Made by a program: the position numbers and the translations under genes. 64,000 bases of DNA from positions 91,100 through 155,099 of the forward strand of contig JACAAY010000001.1 in NCBI GenBank assembly GCA_013377095.1, read 5' to 3'. The notes under the pieces were generated by a model. That model made no database searches. It worked only from the letters and a program-made list of their open reading frames with translations, and was not told the origin of the DNA. This DNA is from Desulfuromonadales bacterium. Lineage in GTDB: Bacteria > Desulfobacterota > Desulfuromonadia > Geobacterales > Pseudopelobacteraceae. Positions 8,939 through 17,872 of the stretch are shown here, piece after piece; within the stretch, counting starts at the first letter, position 1, and every line of letters starts with the position of its first letter.

Positions 8939-10618
8939 ATGAAACTCAAATTATACTTAAGTGCAATCATGCTAGTACTGTTGGCCGGCTTGATACCCAT
9001 CTCGGCCATGGCTGAGGAGAAAAAAGACGCTACTCCAGTGCAGGATGCCGCCACTTCCGCAAAAAAAGCTGAAGCTGCCCCGGCAGCAGTCCCTGCTGCT
9101 GCGCCAGCGCCGGCTGCCGCCCCTGAAGCAAAAGCTGATCCTTCCGGCGTTAATACCGGCGGCGCTGGTGATGTATTAGGCGCTTCAGCCAATGCACCTA
9201 CAAAAGAAGACTTGGATAAGTCGGCCAAGAGCGAGCCGTTGGCAACCAAACTTGCCGACACTGTCGGCCATAACAGGATTGCCATCAACGTTGCCTGGAC
9301 ATTGGTTTGCGGTTTCCTCGTCATGTTCATGCAGACCGGTTTTGCCCTGGTGGAGACCGGTTTCTGTCGGGCCAAGAACGCCAGCCACACCATGGCCATG
9401 AACATCATGATCTATTGCATCGGTCTTTTCGCTTACTGGATATGCGGATTTGCCATCCAGATGGGTGGCGTTGGGACGGTTGCTTCCCTGGGCGGCGGTG
9501 GCGTCCTGAACGGCGAGTTCGTTGTTCATCTCTTCGGCAAGGACTTTGGTCTGTTCGGCACCAAAGGTTTCTTCCTCTCGGGAAATACCTATGATGCGAT
9601 TGTTTTCGTTATCTTCCTGTTCCAGATGGTTTTCATGGACACGGCAGCCACAATTCCCACTGGTGCGATGGCCGAACGTTTTAAATTCAGCGCCTTCTGT
9701 ATTTACGGTTTCTTTATCGCCGGGTTCCTCTATCCCATGTATGCCAACTGGGTCTGGGGCGCTGGCTGGCTTTCCCAACTGGGCAACAACTTTGGACTTG
9801 GTCATGGCCATGTTGACTTCGCCGGTTCCTCGGTCGTTCATATGACCGGTGGTGTCTGCGCCCTGGCAGGAGCAATGGTTCTTGGCGCTCGCAAGGGAAA
9901 ATACAACAAGGATGGTTCGCCCAATGCAATCCCTGGACATCATATCCCCATGGCCGTTACCGGTTGCCTCGTGTTGGCCTTTGGCTGGTTTGGTTTTAAC
10001 ACAGGTTCAACCCTTGCAGCCGGCGATCTCCGTGTCGGTGTTGTGGCGGTAAATACGATGCTTGCCAGCGCAACTGGCGGCTTGGCAGCCATGATTTTCA
10101 TGTGGATTCGCTATGGCAAGCCAGACATCACCATGAGCGCAAACGGACTTCTGGCCGGGTTGGTTGGTATCACGGCACCCTGCGCCTTTGTTAACTCGGT
10201 TTCCGCAGCCATCATCGGAGCGGTTGCCGGAATCCTCTGCTGCATCAGCGTCTTCTTCGTGGAGCGCACTCTCAGGATTGATGATCCTGTCGGCGCTGTG
10301 TCTGTCCATGGTGTTTGCGGCGCCTGGGGCGTTCTGGCGCTGGGACTTTTTGCTGATGGTACCTACGGTGACGCCTTCAATGGTGTCAAGGGGACGGTCA
10401 AGGGGCTGTTTTATGGTGATTCATCACAATTTGTTGCCCAGTGTATCGGTACGGTAAGCAATATCATCTTCGTGTTTATTGCCTCGTTTATTTTCTTCAA
10501 AATACTCAATGCCGTTATGGGTATGAGGGTGTCCGAAGAGGTCGAATACGATGGTCTCGATCACCATGAAGTTGCTGTTGAAGCCTATCCTGAATTTAAC
10601 CAGACAAAGGTCAGGTAA
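8939..10618 (+). CDS. amtB: Ammonium transporter AmtB, copy 1, with Ala/Pro-rich exported N-terminal extension
   Basis: A 559-residue Amt/Mep channel. A signal peptide (residues 1-25) is followed by an Ala/Pro/Lys-rich stretch to about residue 65, a further polar stretch to about 115, and then eleven predicted membrane segments. The pore twin histidines lie in SSVVHMTGG and SVHGVCGAW. FALVETGFCRAKNASHT near the first helices identifies a different Amt subtype from copy 2. ACGGAGG lies before the ATG at 8939; an in-frame start at 8897 lacks this. It conducts ammonium and would be blocked by unmodified PII from the preceding gene. A terminator follows at 10652. Confidence 0.93.
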   Translation: MKLKLYLSAIMLVLLAGLIPISAMAEEKKDATPVQDAATSAKKAEAAPAAVPAAAPAPAAAPEAKADPSGVNTGGAGDVLGASANAPTKEDLDKSAKSEPLATKLADTVGHNRIAINVAWTLVCGFLVMFMQTGFALVETGFCRAKNASHTMAMNIMIYCIGLFAYWICGFAIQMGGVGTVASLGGGGVLNGEFVVHLFGKDFGLFGTKGFFLSGNTYDAIVFVIFLFQMVFMDTAATIPTGAMAERFKFSAFCIYGFFIAGFLYPMYANWVWGAGWLSQLGNNFGLGHGHVDFAGSSVVHMTGGVCALAGAMVLGARKGKYNKDGSPNAIPGHHIPMAVTGCLVLAFGWFGFNTGSTLAAGDLRVGVVAVNTMLASATGGLAAMIFMWIRYGKPDITMSANGLLAGLVGITAPCAFVNSVSAAIIGAVAGILCCISVFFVERTLRIDDPVGAVSVHGVCGAWGVLALGLFADGTYGDAFNGVKGTVKGLFYGDSSQFVAQCIGTVSNIIFVFIASFIFFKILNAVMGMRVSEEVEYDGLDHHEVAVEAYPEFNQTKVR

Positions 10619-10651
10619 CAACGGTTTACATCAGTATTAAGGCGTTTCTTG

Positions 10652-10692
10652 CCACATGCATCCTCTCGCAAGGGGGGTGCATGTGGTTTTTT
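10652..10692 (+). terminator. Rho-independent terminator after amtB copy 1
   Basis: CCACATGCATCC pairs with GGTGCATGTGG across a short loop, followed by TTTTTT. It separates the two nitrogen operons. The 200 bp that follow, up to the sigma-54 promoter at 10895, contain no convincing gene and presumably hold activator sites. Confidence 0.85.
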
Positions 10693-10894
10693 CATGTCGC
10701 GACTGTCTATTGATGGTTTTCTGTACTAATTGCGCATTTGCAGTAATCTTAAAGCATTCAGTTGCTCTGTTACTTCTTGTCTCCATGAATATGTGCCACA
10801 TTTTTCAGCGTGCTGCTGGAAATGCGAGCAGTTGGGGTGGGCAAGTTGTTACATCGTTAATGTAAGGCTTTGATATTATATATATAAAACTATA

Positions 10895-10910
10895 TGGCAC
10901 GACCTGTGCT
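10895..10910 (+). promoter_or_regulatory. Sigma-54 promoter for the second nitrogen operon
   Basis: TGGCACGACCTGTGCT has a perfect -24 half (TGGCACG) and the GC of -12 at the correct offset. It lies 58 bp before the PII gene at 10969. The segment CTGTGCTAAGTA is identical to that of the promoter at 7502, suggesting the same regulation. Confidence 0.9.
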
Positions 10911-10965
10911 AAGTAAAGATCAAAACATTTCTTAAACATCAAACCAGAGAGGAAAACGGAGGTAA

Positions 10966-11307
<342 letters not shown>

Positions 11308-11348
11308 ATTTAGCAAACAAACCATCAAAATATTAGGAGGATATTCCC

Positions 11349-12830
11349 ATGGTACAAAGATGTATCGTACTGCTCTGCGCAGTAATGCTGCTCTCATTGA
11401 CGACTGTAGTCCATGCCGAAGAGAGCAAACCCGCACCACAAGCCGCAACATCCGTTTCAACGCCAGCCGCGACTTCCGCGGCAACCCCGGCAACCGCAGC
11501 TCCGGCAGCTGCCGCAACCGCAACCCCCGCAACTCCCCCCGATGTCAAGCCGGTACTCAATACCGGTGATACCGCCTGGATGCTGGTTTCTTCGGCGCTG
11601 GTTCTGCTGATGATCCCCGGTCTGGCGCTCTTCTACGGCGGTATGGTCCGCCAGAAGAACGTGCTCTCCACCATGATGCATTCACTGGTGGCCATGGGCA
11701 TCGTCGGCGTGCAGTGGACAATAATCGGCTATTCGCTCTCCTTTGGTCCCGATGTGGCCAAGATGGGGTTGATCGGCGACTTCAGCAAGGTCATGCTGGA
11801 CGGACTGATTATCATGAAGGACGCGGCTAGTGGCACGGTTGAATGGGCGCTGTTCCAGAACTATGCCAAGGAACCGGGCGCGATTCCGGAACTGGTCTTT
11901 GCCATGTACCAGGCCATGTTCGCCATGATTACCGTGGCCCTGATCTCGGGCGCCATGGCCGAACGTGTCAAGTTCTCGGCCTACTGCCTGTTTGTCCTGC
12001 TCTGGACCACGCTGGTCTATGACCCGCTGGCCCACTGGGTCTGGATGACCGACGGCTGGCTCTTCAAAAAGGGCGCCCTGGATTTCGCCGGTGGCACCGT
12101 TGTCCATCTTTCCTCAGGTATTTCAGCCCTGGCCTTCCTGAGCTTCCTGGGCAAACGGCATGGCTTTCCCCAGGAGCGCATGGCCCCCCATAACCTGCCC
12201 CTGACCCTGTTGGGCGTCGGTCTGCTCTGGTTCGGCTGGTTCGGGTTCAACGCCGGTTCGGCAATCGTGGGTGTCAATACCTCCGACGCAGCCGGTGGCC
12301 TGGCAGGCTTGGCCTTTGCCACCACTACCATCGCACCGGCAGCCGCCGGACTTTCCTGGATGATTGCGGAATGGATCCACTCCGGTAAACCCAGTGCACT
12401 CGGTTTTGGTTCGGGCGTTGTGGCCGGTCTGGTTGTCATCACACCGGCCGCCGGTTTCGTACAGCCGGGCGCTGCGTTGCTGATGGGGTTTGCTGCCGGT
12501 CTCATATGCTACGGAGGCGTTTTGCTGAAAGCCAAGCTGAAGTATGACGACTCCCTGGATGCCTTTGGTGTTCACGGTATCGGCGGTACCTTCGGCGCCA
12601 TTCTGACCGGCGTGTTTGCCACTGTCGGCGCCACCGGTCTGCTGGCCGGCAATGCCAAACAGCTGCTGATCCAGTTGATTGCGGTTGTGGCGGCCGGTGC
12701 CTATGCCGTGATTGTGACGCTGATTATCTCCTTCGTTCTCGACAAGACCATCGGCCTGCGGGTGGAGAAGGAAGACGAGATTATTGGCCTCGACCAGACC
12801 CAGCATTCCGAATCAGGTTACAACATGTAA
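11349..12830 (+). CDS. amtB: Ammonium transporter AmtB, copy 2
   Basis: A 493-residue Amt channel with signal peptide (VLLCAVMLLSLTTVVHA) and a shorter Ala/Thr/Pro-rich linker to about residue 60. LALFYGGMVRQKNVLSTMMHS is the signature of the E. coli AmtB subtype. The twin pore histidines are in GGTVVHLSSG and DAFGVHGIGG. AGGAGGA lies before the ATG. It pairs with PII copy 2 and is sequence-divergent from copy 1, so the two operons are not a simple recent duplication of the transporter, although their PII genes are close paralogues. The C-terminal tail that contacts PII is present. Confidence 0.95.
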   Translation: MVQRCIVLLCAVMLLSLTTVVHAEESKPAPQAATSVSTPAATSAATPATAAPAAAATATPATPPDVKPVLNTGDTAWMLVSSALVLLMIPGLALFYGGMVRQKNVLSTMMHSLVAMGIVGVQWTIIGYSLSFGPDVAKMGLIGDFSKVMLDGLIIMKDAASGTVEWALFQNYAKEPGAIPELVFAMYQAMFAMITVALISGAMAERVKFSAYCLFVLLWTTLVYDPLAHWVWMTDGWLFKKGALDFAGGTVVHLSSGISALAFLSFLGKRHGFPQERMAPHNLPLTLLGVGLLWFGWFGFNAGSAIVGVNTSDAAGGLAGLAFATTTIAPAAAGLSWMIAEWIHSGKPSALGFGSGVVAGLVVITPAAGFVQPGAALLMGFAAGLICYGGVLLKAKLKYDDSLDAFGVHGIGGTFGAILTGVFATVGATGLLAGNAKQLLIQLIAVVAAGAYAVIVTLIISFVLDKTIGLRVEKEDEIIGLDQTQHSESGYNM

Positions 12831-12861
12831 TCTCCAGCTGTTTGTAAACCCGAGAAAACGT

Positions 12862-12887
12862 GGAAGCCGCCCCCAGGGGCGGCTTCC
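12862..12887 (+). terminator. Hairpin after amtB copy 2
   Basis: GGAAGCCGCC and GGCGGCTTCC form a strong stem with a small loop, but no T tract follows. It may be a weak terminator or 3'-end stabiliser, leaving some read-through into the kinase gene at 12927. Confidence 0.6.
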
Positions 12888-12926
12888 TGCTGTAGCATGC
12901 AGCATGCAGATAACACCGGAGCGTGC

Positions 12927-13697
12927 ATGAAAAAACTGCAGGCCAGTTATAGCGAGGGAGCCATCAACGAAGATCTCCTGAAAAATTTGGCCCATAATGA
13001 AAAAATGGCTGAACTGGGCAGAATCTCCGCTGGCGTTGTGCATGAACTGAATGCGCCTCTGTCCGTGATTATTTCCGCCTCCCAGATGATCATGCGGGAA
13101 CAGGGTGTTTCCGAATTCGTCCTGGAGATGGTGGCCCGTATCAGCGCCGAGGCCCTGCGTCTGTCCCAGATGACCCGCGGTTTGCTGAATTTCAGCAGTC
13201 ACGACGACACGTTCAGTGAAGTCGACATAAATCTCACCATTTCATTTGTCCTTGATTTTCTCGGCTTCGAAGCTGCCCGGCGCGGCATAAACATTTCGCG
13301 ACAACTCGATTTTCAACTTCCGCTCCTTTTTATTGACGGCAACAGGGTCAAGCAGATTCTGCTCAACCTGGTTATGAATGCCCTGCAAGCCATGGAGCAG
13401 GGTGGAGGAGACCTGCTGGTTAAAAGCGTCTCGACCTGTCTGGATGAAATCGACATCAGTATTAGCGACACCGGCCCGGGCATATCCGAGGAGGATCTGC
13501 CCAAAATTTTTGAACCCTACTTTACCACCAAGAAACCGGGTGAGGGGACCGGTTTGGGGCTGTTTGTGACCAAAACGCTTGTGGAAAACCTGGGGGGGCG
13601 GATAAAAGTTGCCAGTACGGTCGGTAAGGGTACTACCTTTACCGTGACACTGATGGTGGATGATCCGGGATTGTGGATGAGGGGAAAAGAGATTTAA
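12927..13697 (+). CDS. Orphan NtrB-like soluble histidine kinase
   Basis: A 256-residue kinase without membrane segments. The dimerisation/phosphoacceptor helix reads AELGRISAGVVHELNAPL, with the phosphorylated His in VVHELN. The ATPase domain has the N box LNLVMNALQAME, the G1 box DTGPGISEEDLPKIFEPYFTT and the G2 box GEGTGLGLFV. No PAS or other sensor domain precedes it, only about 30 residues, so it may take its signal from a partner such as PII, as NtrB does. I start at 12927, where GGAG lies 5 nt upstream, rather than 12897. No response regulator is adjacent. Its position behind amtB suggests a nitrogen role. Confidence 0.85.
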   Translation: MKKLQASYSEGAINEDLLKNLAHNEKMAELGRISAGVVHELNAPLSVIISASQMIMREQGVSEFVLEMVARISAEALRLSQMTRGLLNFSSHDDTFSEVDINLTISFVLDFLGFEAARRGINISRQLDFQLPLLFIDGNRVKQILLNLVMNALQAMEQGGGDLLVKSVSTCLDEIDISISDTGPGISEEDLPKIFEPYFTTKKPGEGTGLGLFVTKTLVENLGGRIKVASTVGKGTTFTVTLMVDDPGLWMRGKEI

Positions 13698-14179
13698 ACC
13701 GGTTCTTCCAGCAGGGGGATGATGACGACTTTGATGGTTCCTCTGCGCCAGAGGCCGATCTTCTTGGCAGCCGCCCGGGAGAGGTCGATGAAGTGAAATG
13801 ATTTTCGCGCGCAGCGGTCATTGATGGTGACGTGAACTTCCTGTTTGGTAGCAGGGTTGACAACCCGCACGATTGTTCCCATTGGCAGGTTGGAGTGGGC
13901 GGCGGTCAGCTTGTCGGGGTGATAGCGATGTCCTGATGTTGTCTTGCGTCCCTCAAAGCGTTTGGCGTAGTAGGAAGCAACACCCTCCATCGGCTCACGC
14001 TTGCTTCCTTTGAGTACCAGTTCCTCCAGAGTCGTAACTATGGGAACGGACGATTTTGCAGACTGCGCTCCAAGAGGAGCTTCTCCGGCCTGGGCGGCAT
14101 GACTTCTGCCTGCTGACATGAGTAAGAAAACTGTACAAAGCTGAAAAAACAAATATTTAGCGTTATGTGTTAGAATCAT
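13694..14179 (-). CDS. RlpA-like septal ring / double-psi beta-barrel protein
   Basis: A 161-residue exported protein. The N-terminal hydrophobic segment (YLFFQLCTVFLLMSAG) is a signal peptide. The C-terminal 95 residues form the RlpA double-psi beta-barrel: GVASYYAKRFEGRKTTSG, LPMGTIVRVVN and VTINDRCARK, with the conserved Asp of the putative lytic transglycosylase site in INDRC. RlpA proteins cleave denuded glycan strands; activity here is not proven, and there is no SPOR domain. The gene overlaps the kinase at 12927 by 4 bp at their 3' ends. Confidence 0.88.
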   Translation of the reverse strand: MILTHNAKYLFFQLCTVFLLMSAGRSHAAQAGEAPLGAQSAKSSVPIVTTLEELVLKGSKREPMEGVASYYAKRFEGRKTTSGHRYHPDKLTAAHSNLPMGTIVRVVNPATKQEVHVTINDRCARKSFHFIDLSRAAAKKIGLWRRGTIKVVIIPLLEEPV

Positions 14180-14230
14180 AGAACGCTTTTATACATTATT
14201 ATATCGCATCGGTCAAGTTTATGTCGTTGA

Positions 14231-15112
14231 TCAGCCCCCCAGATACTCCCGGATCCCCTCTCTGAAGTCGCGCGGTTTGAACCCAAAGGTCTTTTGCCAG
14301 CACCCGTCGCAGATGTTTTCCTCAAGCAACATCTGCAGTTGGTCGCTGGTGATGGGGAATTGGGGTAAGTGCTGCATGACCGGGATGATCAGCTTCATCA
14401 GCCCCAGGGGCGCGTGCGGCTTGAGCGGCGCCGGTTTGCCCATGGCAGCGGCAATGGCGTCCAGCAGATCGACATAGCTGAGACGATCGCTGCCGCAGAG
14501 CTCAAAGCATTGTCCCACGGTTTCGGGCTTCTCAAGGGATAACGCGAAGCAGCGGGCCACATCATCGGCGTGGATCGGCTGGAGCCGGTAGCGACCGTTA
14601 CCCATGACCGGCATGATCGGCGCATGCCGGAGTTGCCCAGCCAGCATATTGATAAAGGCATCCTTGGGGCCATAGATCAGTGAGGGACGGAGTATGGTCC
14701 AGTCCAGGTGCGCTGCCCGTACCAACTCCTCGGCCCGGTACTTGCTGATGTGATAGTTTGAGCGCGCATCCGGGCGTGTGCCCAGGGCCGACATCTGCAG
14801 GTAGCGCCTGATGCCGGCTGCCTGTGTCGCTGCCAGCATGTTTGCGGTAGCCAGCATGTGCAGCCGTTCAAAGGTGATTCCCTTTGAGGGGAGTTCGCGG
14901 ATAATCCCCACCAGATTGATAACTGCTTGGCATCCTTGAAGTGATGATTGAAAGCTTTCCAACCGGGTTACATCACCCTCGATCTGCTCCACGCCCTCCA
15001 CTGCCGGGCTGCGTCGATGCACCAGCAGACACAGTTCATGTCCCCTGCTCAGAAGCTCGCGGGTCACGTGCCCGCCGACGAAACCGGTGCCACCGCTGAT
15101 GAATATTTTCAT
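14231..15112 (-). CDS. NAD(P)-binding epimerase/dehydratase family protein (NDUFA9-like)
   Basis: A 293-residue Rossmann-fold protein. The nucleotide-binding loop is ISGGTGFVGGHVTREL at residues 4-19. It has the atypical SDR pattern (YHISKYRAEELV, with the Tyr-x3-Lys pair) and a C-terminal region CWQKTFGFKPRDFREG. It is closest to the complex I NDUFA9-like subgroup of atypical short-chain dehydrogenases, which often act on sugars or quinone-linked processes. The true substrate is unknown. GGAGGA precedes the ATG at 15112; the GTG five codons earlier lies on top of that site. The gene is monocistronic as far as can be seen. Confidence 0.85.
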   Translation of the reverse strand: MKIFISGGTGFVGGHVTRELLSRGHELCLLVHRRSPAVEGVEQIEGDVTRLESFQSSLQGCQAVINLVGIIRELPSKGITFERLHMLATANMLAATQAAGIRRYLQMSALGTRPDARSNYHISKYRAEELVRAAHLDWTILRPSLIYGPKDAFINMLAGQLRHAPIMPVMGNGRYRLQPIHADDVARCFALSLEKPETVGQCFELCGSDRLSYVDLLDAIAAAMGKPAPLKPHAPLGLMKLIIPVMQHLPQFPITSDQLQMLLEENICDGCWQKTFGFKPRDFREGIREYLGG

Positions 15113-15238
15113 GGTCGTTTCCTCCACTCATATTTTAGCATAGGGTGCGGGCCTTGGCATGCTGCCAGGACGAAAGGAATATGTCGGTGAGGGCTGGGAG
15201 GAGAGTGAAGGCTTGTGATGCGGCGATCAATGTGGCGG

Positions 15239-16297
15239 TCAGGACGTATGACTTCCTGCCTTGCCGTAGATGGTCAGACGGTTTTTTCCGGAGCGTTTGC
15301 TATTGTACATGGCCGTATCGGCATTGGCCATAACCGATTTTATGTCGTTGCCATCGCCGGGATAATCCGCCAGACCTGCCGAGATGGTGGTGGTCAGATA
15401 CTCGCTCTCGAACGGGAAGGGTGTTGTCGCCATGCCGGTTATGATTCTCTGGACAGTTGCGGCAACCTCCTCTTTGCGGGCTTCATTGAACATGATCACA
15501 AATTCGTCGCCGCCGTAACGGGCACAGATGTCGGAACACCGGATGTTTGCGCTGATCATGGCAGCCACCTGTCGGATCAGCTCTGTGCCGGCCAGATGGC
15601 CGTGCTCGTCATTGATCGCCTTGAGGCCGTCGGCGTCGAGCATGCAGATGGCATAGTGACGGCCGTACCGTTTGGCCAGCTTTTCCTGGATGTCGGAAAG
15701 CATGAAAAAATTTCGCATGTTGTGCATACCGGTCACGTCATCGGTCAGGGAAAGGCGCTCCACTTCGCGCCGCGCGTTTTCCGTCTCTCCAGCCAGCATG
15801 GCGCCCAGATGGGCGATCAGCATATAGGGGAACAGCTCAAGAATCCGGGTCAGATTGTAGAACTCCCTGAGTTCGTCCGAGGCAAGCAGGATGTAGGAGG
15901 TGATTGCCAGGCCAGCCATGAGGTACGTGATCCGCCGTCCCTGGGTCAGGGCCGTTGCCATCAGCACAAGGTAGATCAGCGACATGAAGGGGCTGGTGAT
16001 GCGGCCGGTGTACCAGCAGACGGCAATAATGAATGCCAGAAATACCATCAGATCAACGAAGGTCTTGAACTGGCTGTAGCGATGGGAGAGAAGCCCGTAA
16101 CGGGCATTGATATTGTATAAAAACAGCAGGATGCAGAAGATTGCCAGAAAAATAAGGCTGGAGTGGTCGGTGGGCATAAGTTTGATGTCCAGCGCAACCA
16201 GGGCGATCAGCAGCCAGGAAATGCTGCCCATGATGCGGTCGTAGCCTTTGAATCGCTGATGTATGTTGGTTTCCATAGCGTCACGTTCTGTGTGCAT
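15239..16297 (-). CDS. Membrane diguanylate cyclase (GGDEF)
   Basis: A 352-residue protein with about six membrane helices between residues 15 and 180, and then a GGDEF domain with the intact motif RYGGDEFVIMF. The inhibitory I-site RCSD lies five residues before the motif, so product inhibition by c-di-GMP is expected. It makes c-di-GMP from two GTP. The open frame continues upstream to 16591 but would overlap the next gene by about 240 bp. An ATG at 16297 with GGAG six nt upstream is a better start. The membrane domain matches no named sensor that I know. The gene is likely co-transcribed with the YqaA-like gene 53 bp upstream. Confidence 0.9.
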   Translation of the reverse strand: MHTERDAMETNIHQRFKGYDRIMGSISWLLIALVALDIKLMPTDHSSLIFLAIFCILLFLYNINARYGLLSHRYSQFKTFVDLMVFLAFIIAVCWYTGRITSPFMSLIYLVLMATALTQGRRITYLMAGLAITSYILLASDELREFYNLTRILELFPYMLIAHLGAMLAGETENARREVERLSLTDDVTGMHNMRNFFMLSDIQEKLAKRYGRHYAICMLDADGLKAINDEHGHLAGTELIRQVAAMISANIRCSDICARYGGDEFVIMFNEARKEEVAATVQRIITGMATTPFPFESEYLTTTISAGLADYPGDGNDIKSVMANADTAMYNSKRSGKNRLTIYGKAGSHTS

Positions 16298-16350
16298 GAA
16301 CATCTCCACGTCGGAGTAGCTTCCGCATGCCGGTCCGGCAATTTCTTCAT

Positions 16351-16839
16351 TCAGGTTGATGCCTGCAGACTGATCCAGGCCACGACGGCATAACGGGCAA
16401 ATTTGCCCAAAACCACGAGAAACGTAAACAAACGGAAATCCGTTCGCATTATGCCCCCCACCAGGCAGAACGGGTCGCCGATGAACGGCAGCCAGGAGAA
16501 AAACAACGTACAGGCCCCAAAGCGCCGGTAATAGCCTCGGGCACGCTCCTGCTGCTCCTGCGAGATCCGTAGAATGCGGGTGATCAGCCATTCACCGCCC
16601 AGGATACCTATCAGATAGGTCGATACCGCGCCAAGATAATTGCCGGCTGTGGCAGTCAAAACGGTTGTCAAGGGAGGGTAGCCCTTGATCAGCATCAGTA
16701 CCATCAGCCATTCCGAACCGAGAGGAAGCACGCTGGACGCCAGAAAGCTCAACATAAAAAGATAACCGTATCCCGGTTGGTTCAGGCCTGCGTGGAGCAT
16801 GTCGGCATATGTCAGAAAGAGATTGTAAAATTGATGCAA
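16351..16839 (-). CDS. YqaA-like SNARE-associated (DedA superfamily) membrane protein
   Basis: A 162-residue integral membrane protein. Motifs LPLGSEWLMV, AGNYLGAVSTYLIG and FFSWLPFIGDPFCLVGG match the YqaA branch of the VTT/DedA superfamily, which includes lipid scramblase-like and transporter-like proteins. The GDPF segment sits where DedA members carry a re-entrant loop. The function in bacteria is unsettled, possibly membrane lipid or polyprenyl phosphate flipping. It is followed by the diguanylate cyclase on the same strand. It starts divergently from the HAD gene at 17075. Confidence 0.85.
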   Translation of the reverse strand: MHQFYNLFLTYADMLHAGLNQPGYGYLFMLSFLASSVLPLGSEWLMVLMLIKGYPPLTTVLTATAGNYLGAVSTYLIGILGGEWLITRILRISQEQQERARGYYRRFGACTLFFSWLPFIGDPFCLVGGIMRTDFRLFTFLVVLGKFARYAVVAWISLQAST

Positions 16840-17001
16840 ACGATTACACTGCCCAGAGTCGGTCTTTCGTCGATTTTAAACTGAAGGTCGGATACCATTG
16901 TAGACGGATTTTACGTTTCGGCAAGGTGAGAATATGCAGCAGGGCAAACCGGCAAAAAAATATTTTCAGGCCGGTCGGTTTGCTCCCCATGGGCGGCATA
17001 T

Positions 17002-17030
17002 TTGACAGGACCGGTATGGTGATTTATAAG
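17002..17030 (+). promoter_or_regulatory. Sigma-70 promoter for the HAD hydrolase gene
   Basis: TTGACA (17002-17007) and TATAAG (17025-17030) are exactly 17 bp apart, 44 bp before the ATG at 17075. This is one of the best matches to the consensus in the window. Confidence 0.8.
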
Positions 17031-17058
17031 AATTCATCCCCGTCTCAGGAGGGGAATA

Positions 17059-17100
17059 ATGCTCGGGATGATTCATGACGGAAACCGCACGGCACAGTAA
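17059..17100 (+). other. Possible 13-codon upstream ORF overlapping the HAD start
   Basis: An ATG at 17059 lies 4 nt after a strong AGGAGGGG site and opens a 13-codon frame ending at 17100. The HAD start at 17075 lies inside it in another frame, and an in-frame stop at 17069-17071 excludes a longer HAD protein. The layout could modulate HAD translation. No evidence for the peptide itself. Confidence 0.3.
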
Positions 17101-17788
17101 CGCATCTGTTGAGCATGATGCCGACAGGACAGAGGGAATCAGCTTCCCTCCTTCCGCTGAAATCCGGGCGATTGTGTTCGACCTGGATGGTACCCTGTAC
17201 GTTTCAAACGAGTTTGCCGATGCTATTCAGGATAGTGCTGCGGTTTATCTGAGCGGTGTGCTTGGGGTGGGTGAGCAGGAGGCGCATGAGGCGATGGCTG
17301 CAACCCGCAATCGTCTGACAAAAGAACGTGGTGTGACCCAGACGCTTTCAGCGATCTGTGCTTCGCTGGGGGGCAGTACCGCCGACATGCACGCTTTTTT
17401 TCAGAAGCAGCTGAGCCCCGAATCGTATCTGGCCCGCGATAGCCGTGTTGTCGACCTGCTGGAGAGTCTCGGGCATCGATATGCACTGTACCTGTATACC
17501 AACAATAACCGCGTATTGACGGAGCGCATCACAGCTCTTCTGGGTATTGCTGGCTGTTTCAGCAAGGTGTTCTCCATCGAGGATACCTGGAGGGCCAAAC
17601 CGGACGAGGAACGGCTGGAGCAGATCCTGGAGACTCTTGGCCTGCCACCCCGAGATGTGCTCTTCGTGGGCGACCGATACGAGGTTGACCTGCGCCTTCC
17701 GGAGCAAAAGGGGTGTCCGGTTTTTCTCTCCAGAAGCATCGACCGGTTGCTGGCGCTTGGTCAACTGCTGGACAGCAGTGGCGATTGA
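17075..17788 (+). CDS. HAD-superfamily phosphatase (IA type)
   Basis: A 237-residue protein. HAD motif I is FDLDGTLYVS near residue 35, motif II is the LYTNNNR Thr, and motifs III/IV are KPDEERLEQIL and FVGDRYEVDL. The cap inserted after motif I is helical, as in subfamily I phosphatases such as phosphoglycolate phosphatase or pyrimidine nucleotidases. The substrate cannot be told from sequence. The first 30 residues are an unconserved polar leader. The ATG is preceded by GGGA at 6 nt; the stronger AGGAGGGG lies 20 nt away, ahead of a short upstream frame. The promoter at 17002 drives it. Confidence 0.88.
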   Translation: MTETARHSNASVEHDADRTEGISFPPSAEIRAIVFDLDGTLYVSNEFADAIQDSAAVYLSGVLGVGEQEAHEAMAATRNRLTKERGVTQTLSAICASLGGSTADMHAFFQKQLSPESYLARDSRVVDLLESLGHRYALYLYTNNNRVLTERITALLGIAGCFSKVFSIEDTWRAKPDEERLEQILETLGLPPRDVLFVGDRYEVDLRLPEQKGCPVFLSRSIDRLLALGQLLDSSGD

Positions 17789-17872
17789 CGTTTTGCCCCT
17801 GAATTTTCAGGGAAGATGCATCTGTTTTTGGAGTAAGCTCCCGCGGGTACTATGTATAAAGGAGACTGGGAC

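Noticed and set aside
10656..10865. 69-codon plus-strand frame between the nitrogen operons
   Set aside because: Starts inside the terminator and has no ribosome site.
16298..16591. N-terminal extension of the diguanylate cyclase
   Set aside because: It would overlap the YqaA-like gene by about 240 bp in another frame.
16809..17078. 89-codon plus-strand frame before the HAD gene
   Set aside because: Covers the divergent promoter region, has odd composition and no ribosome site.
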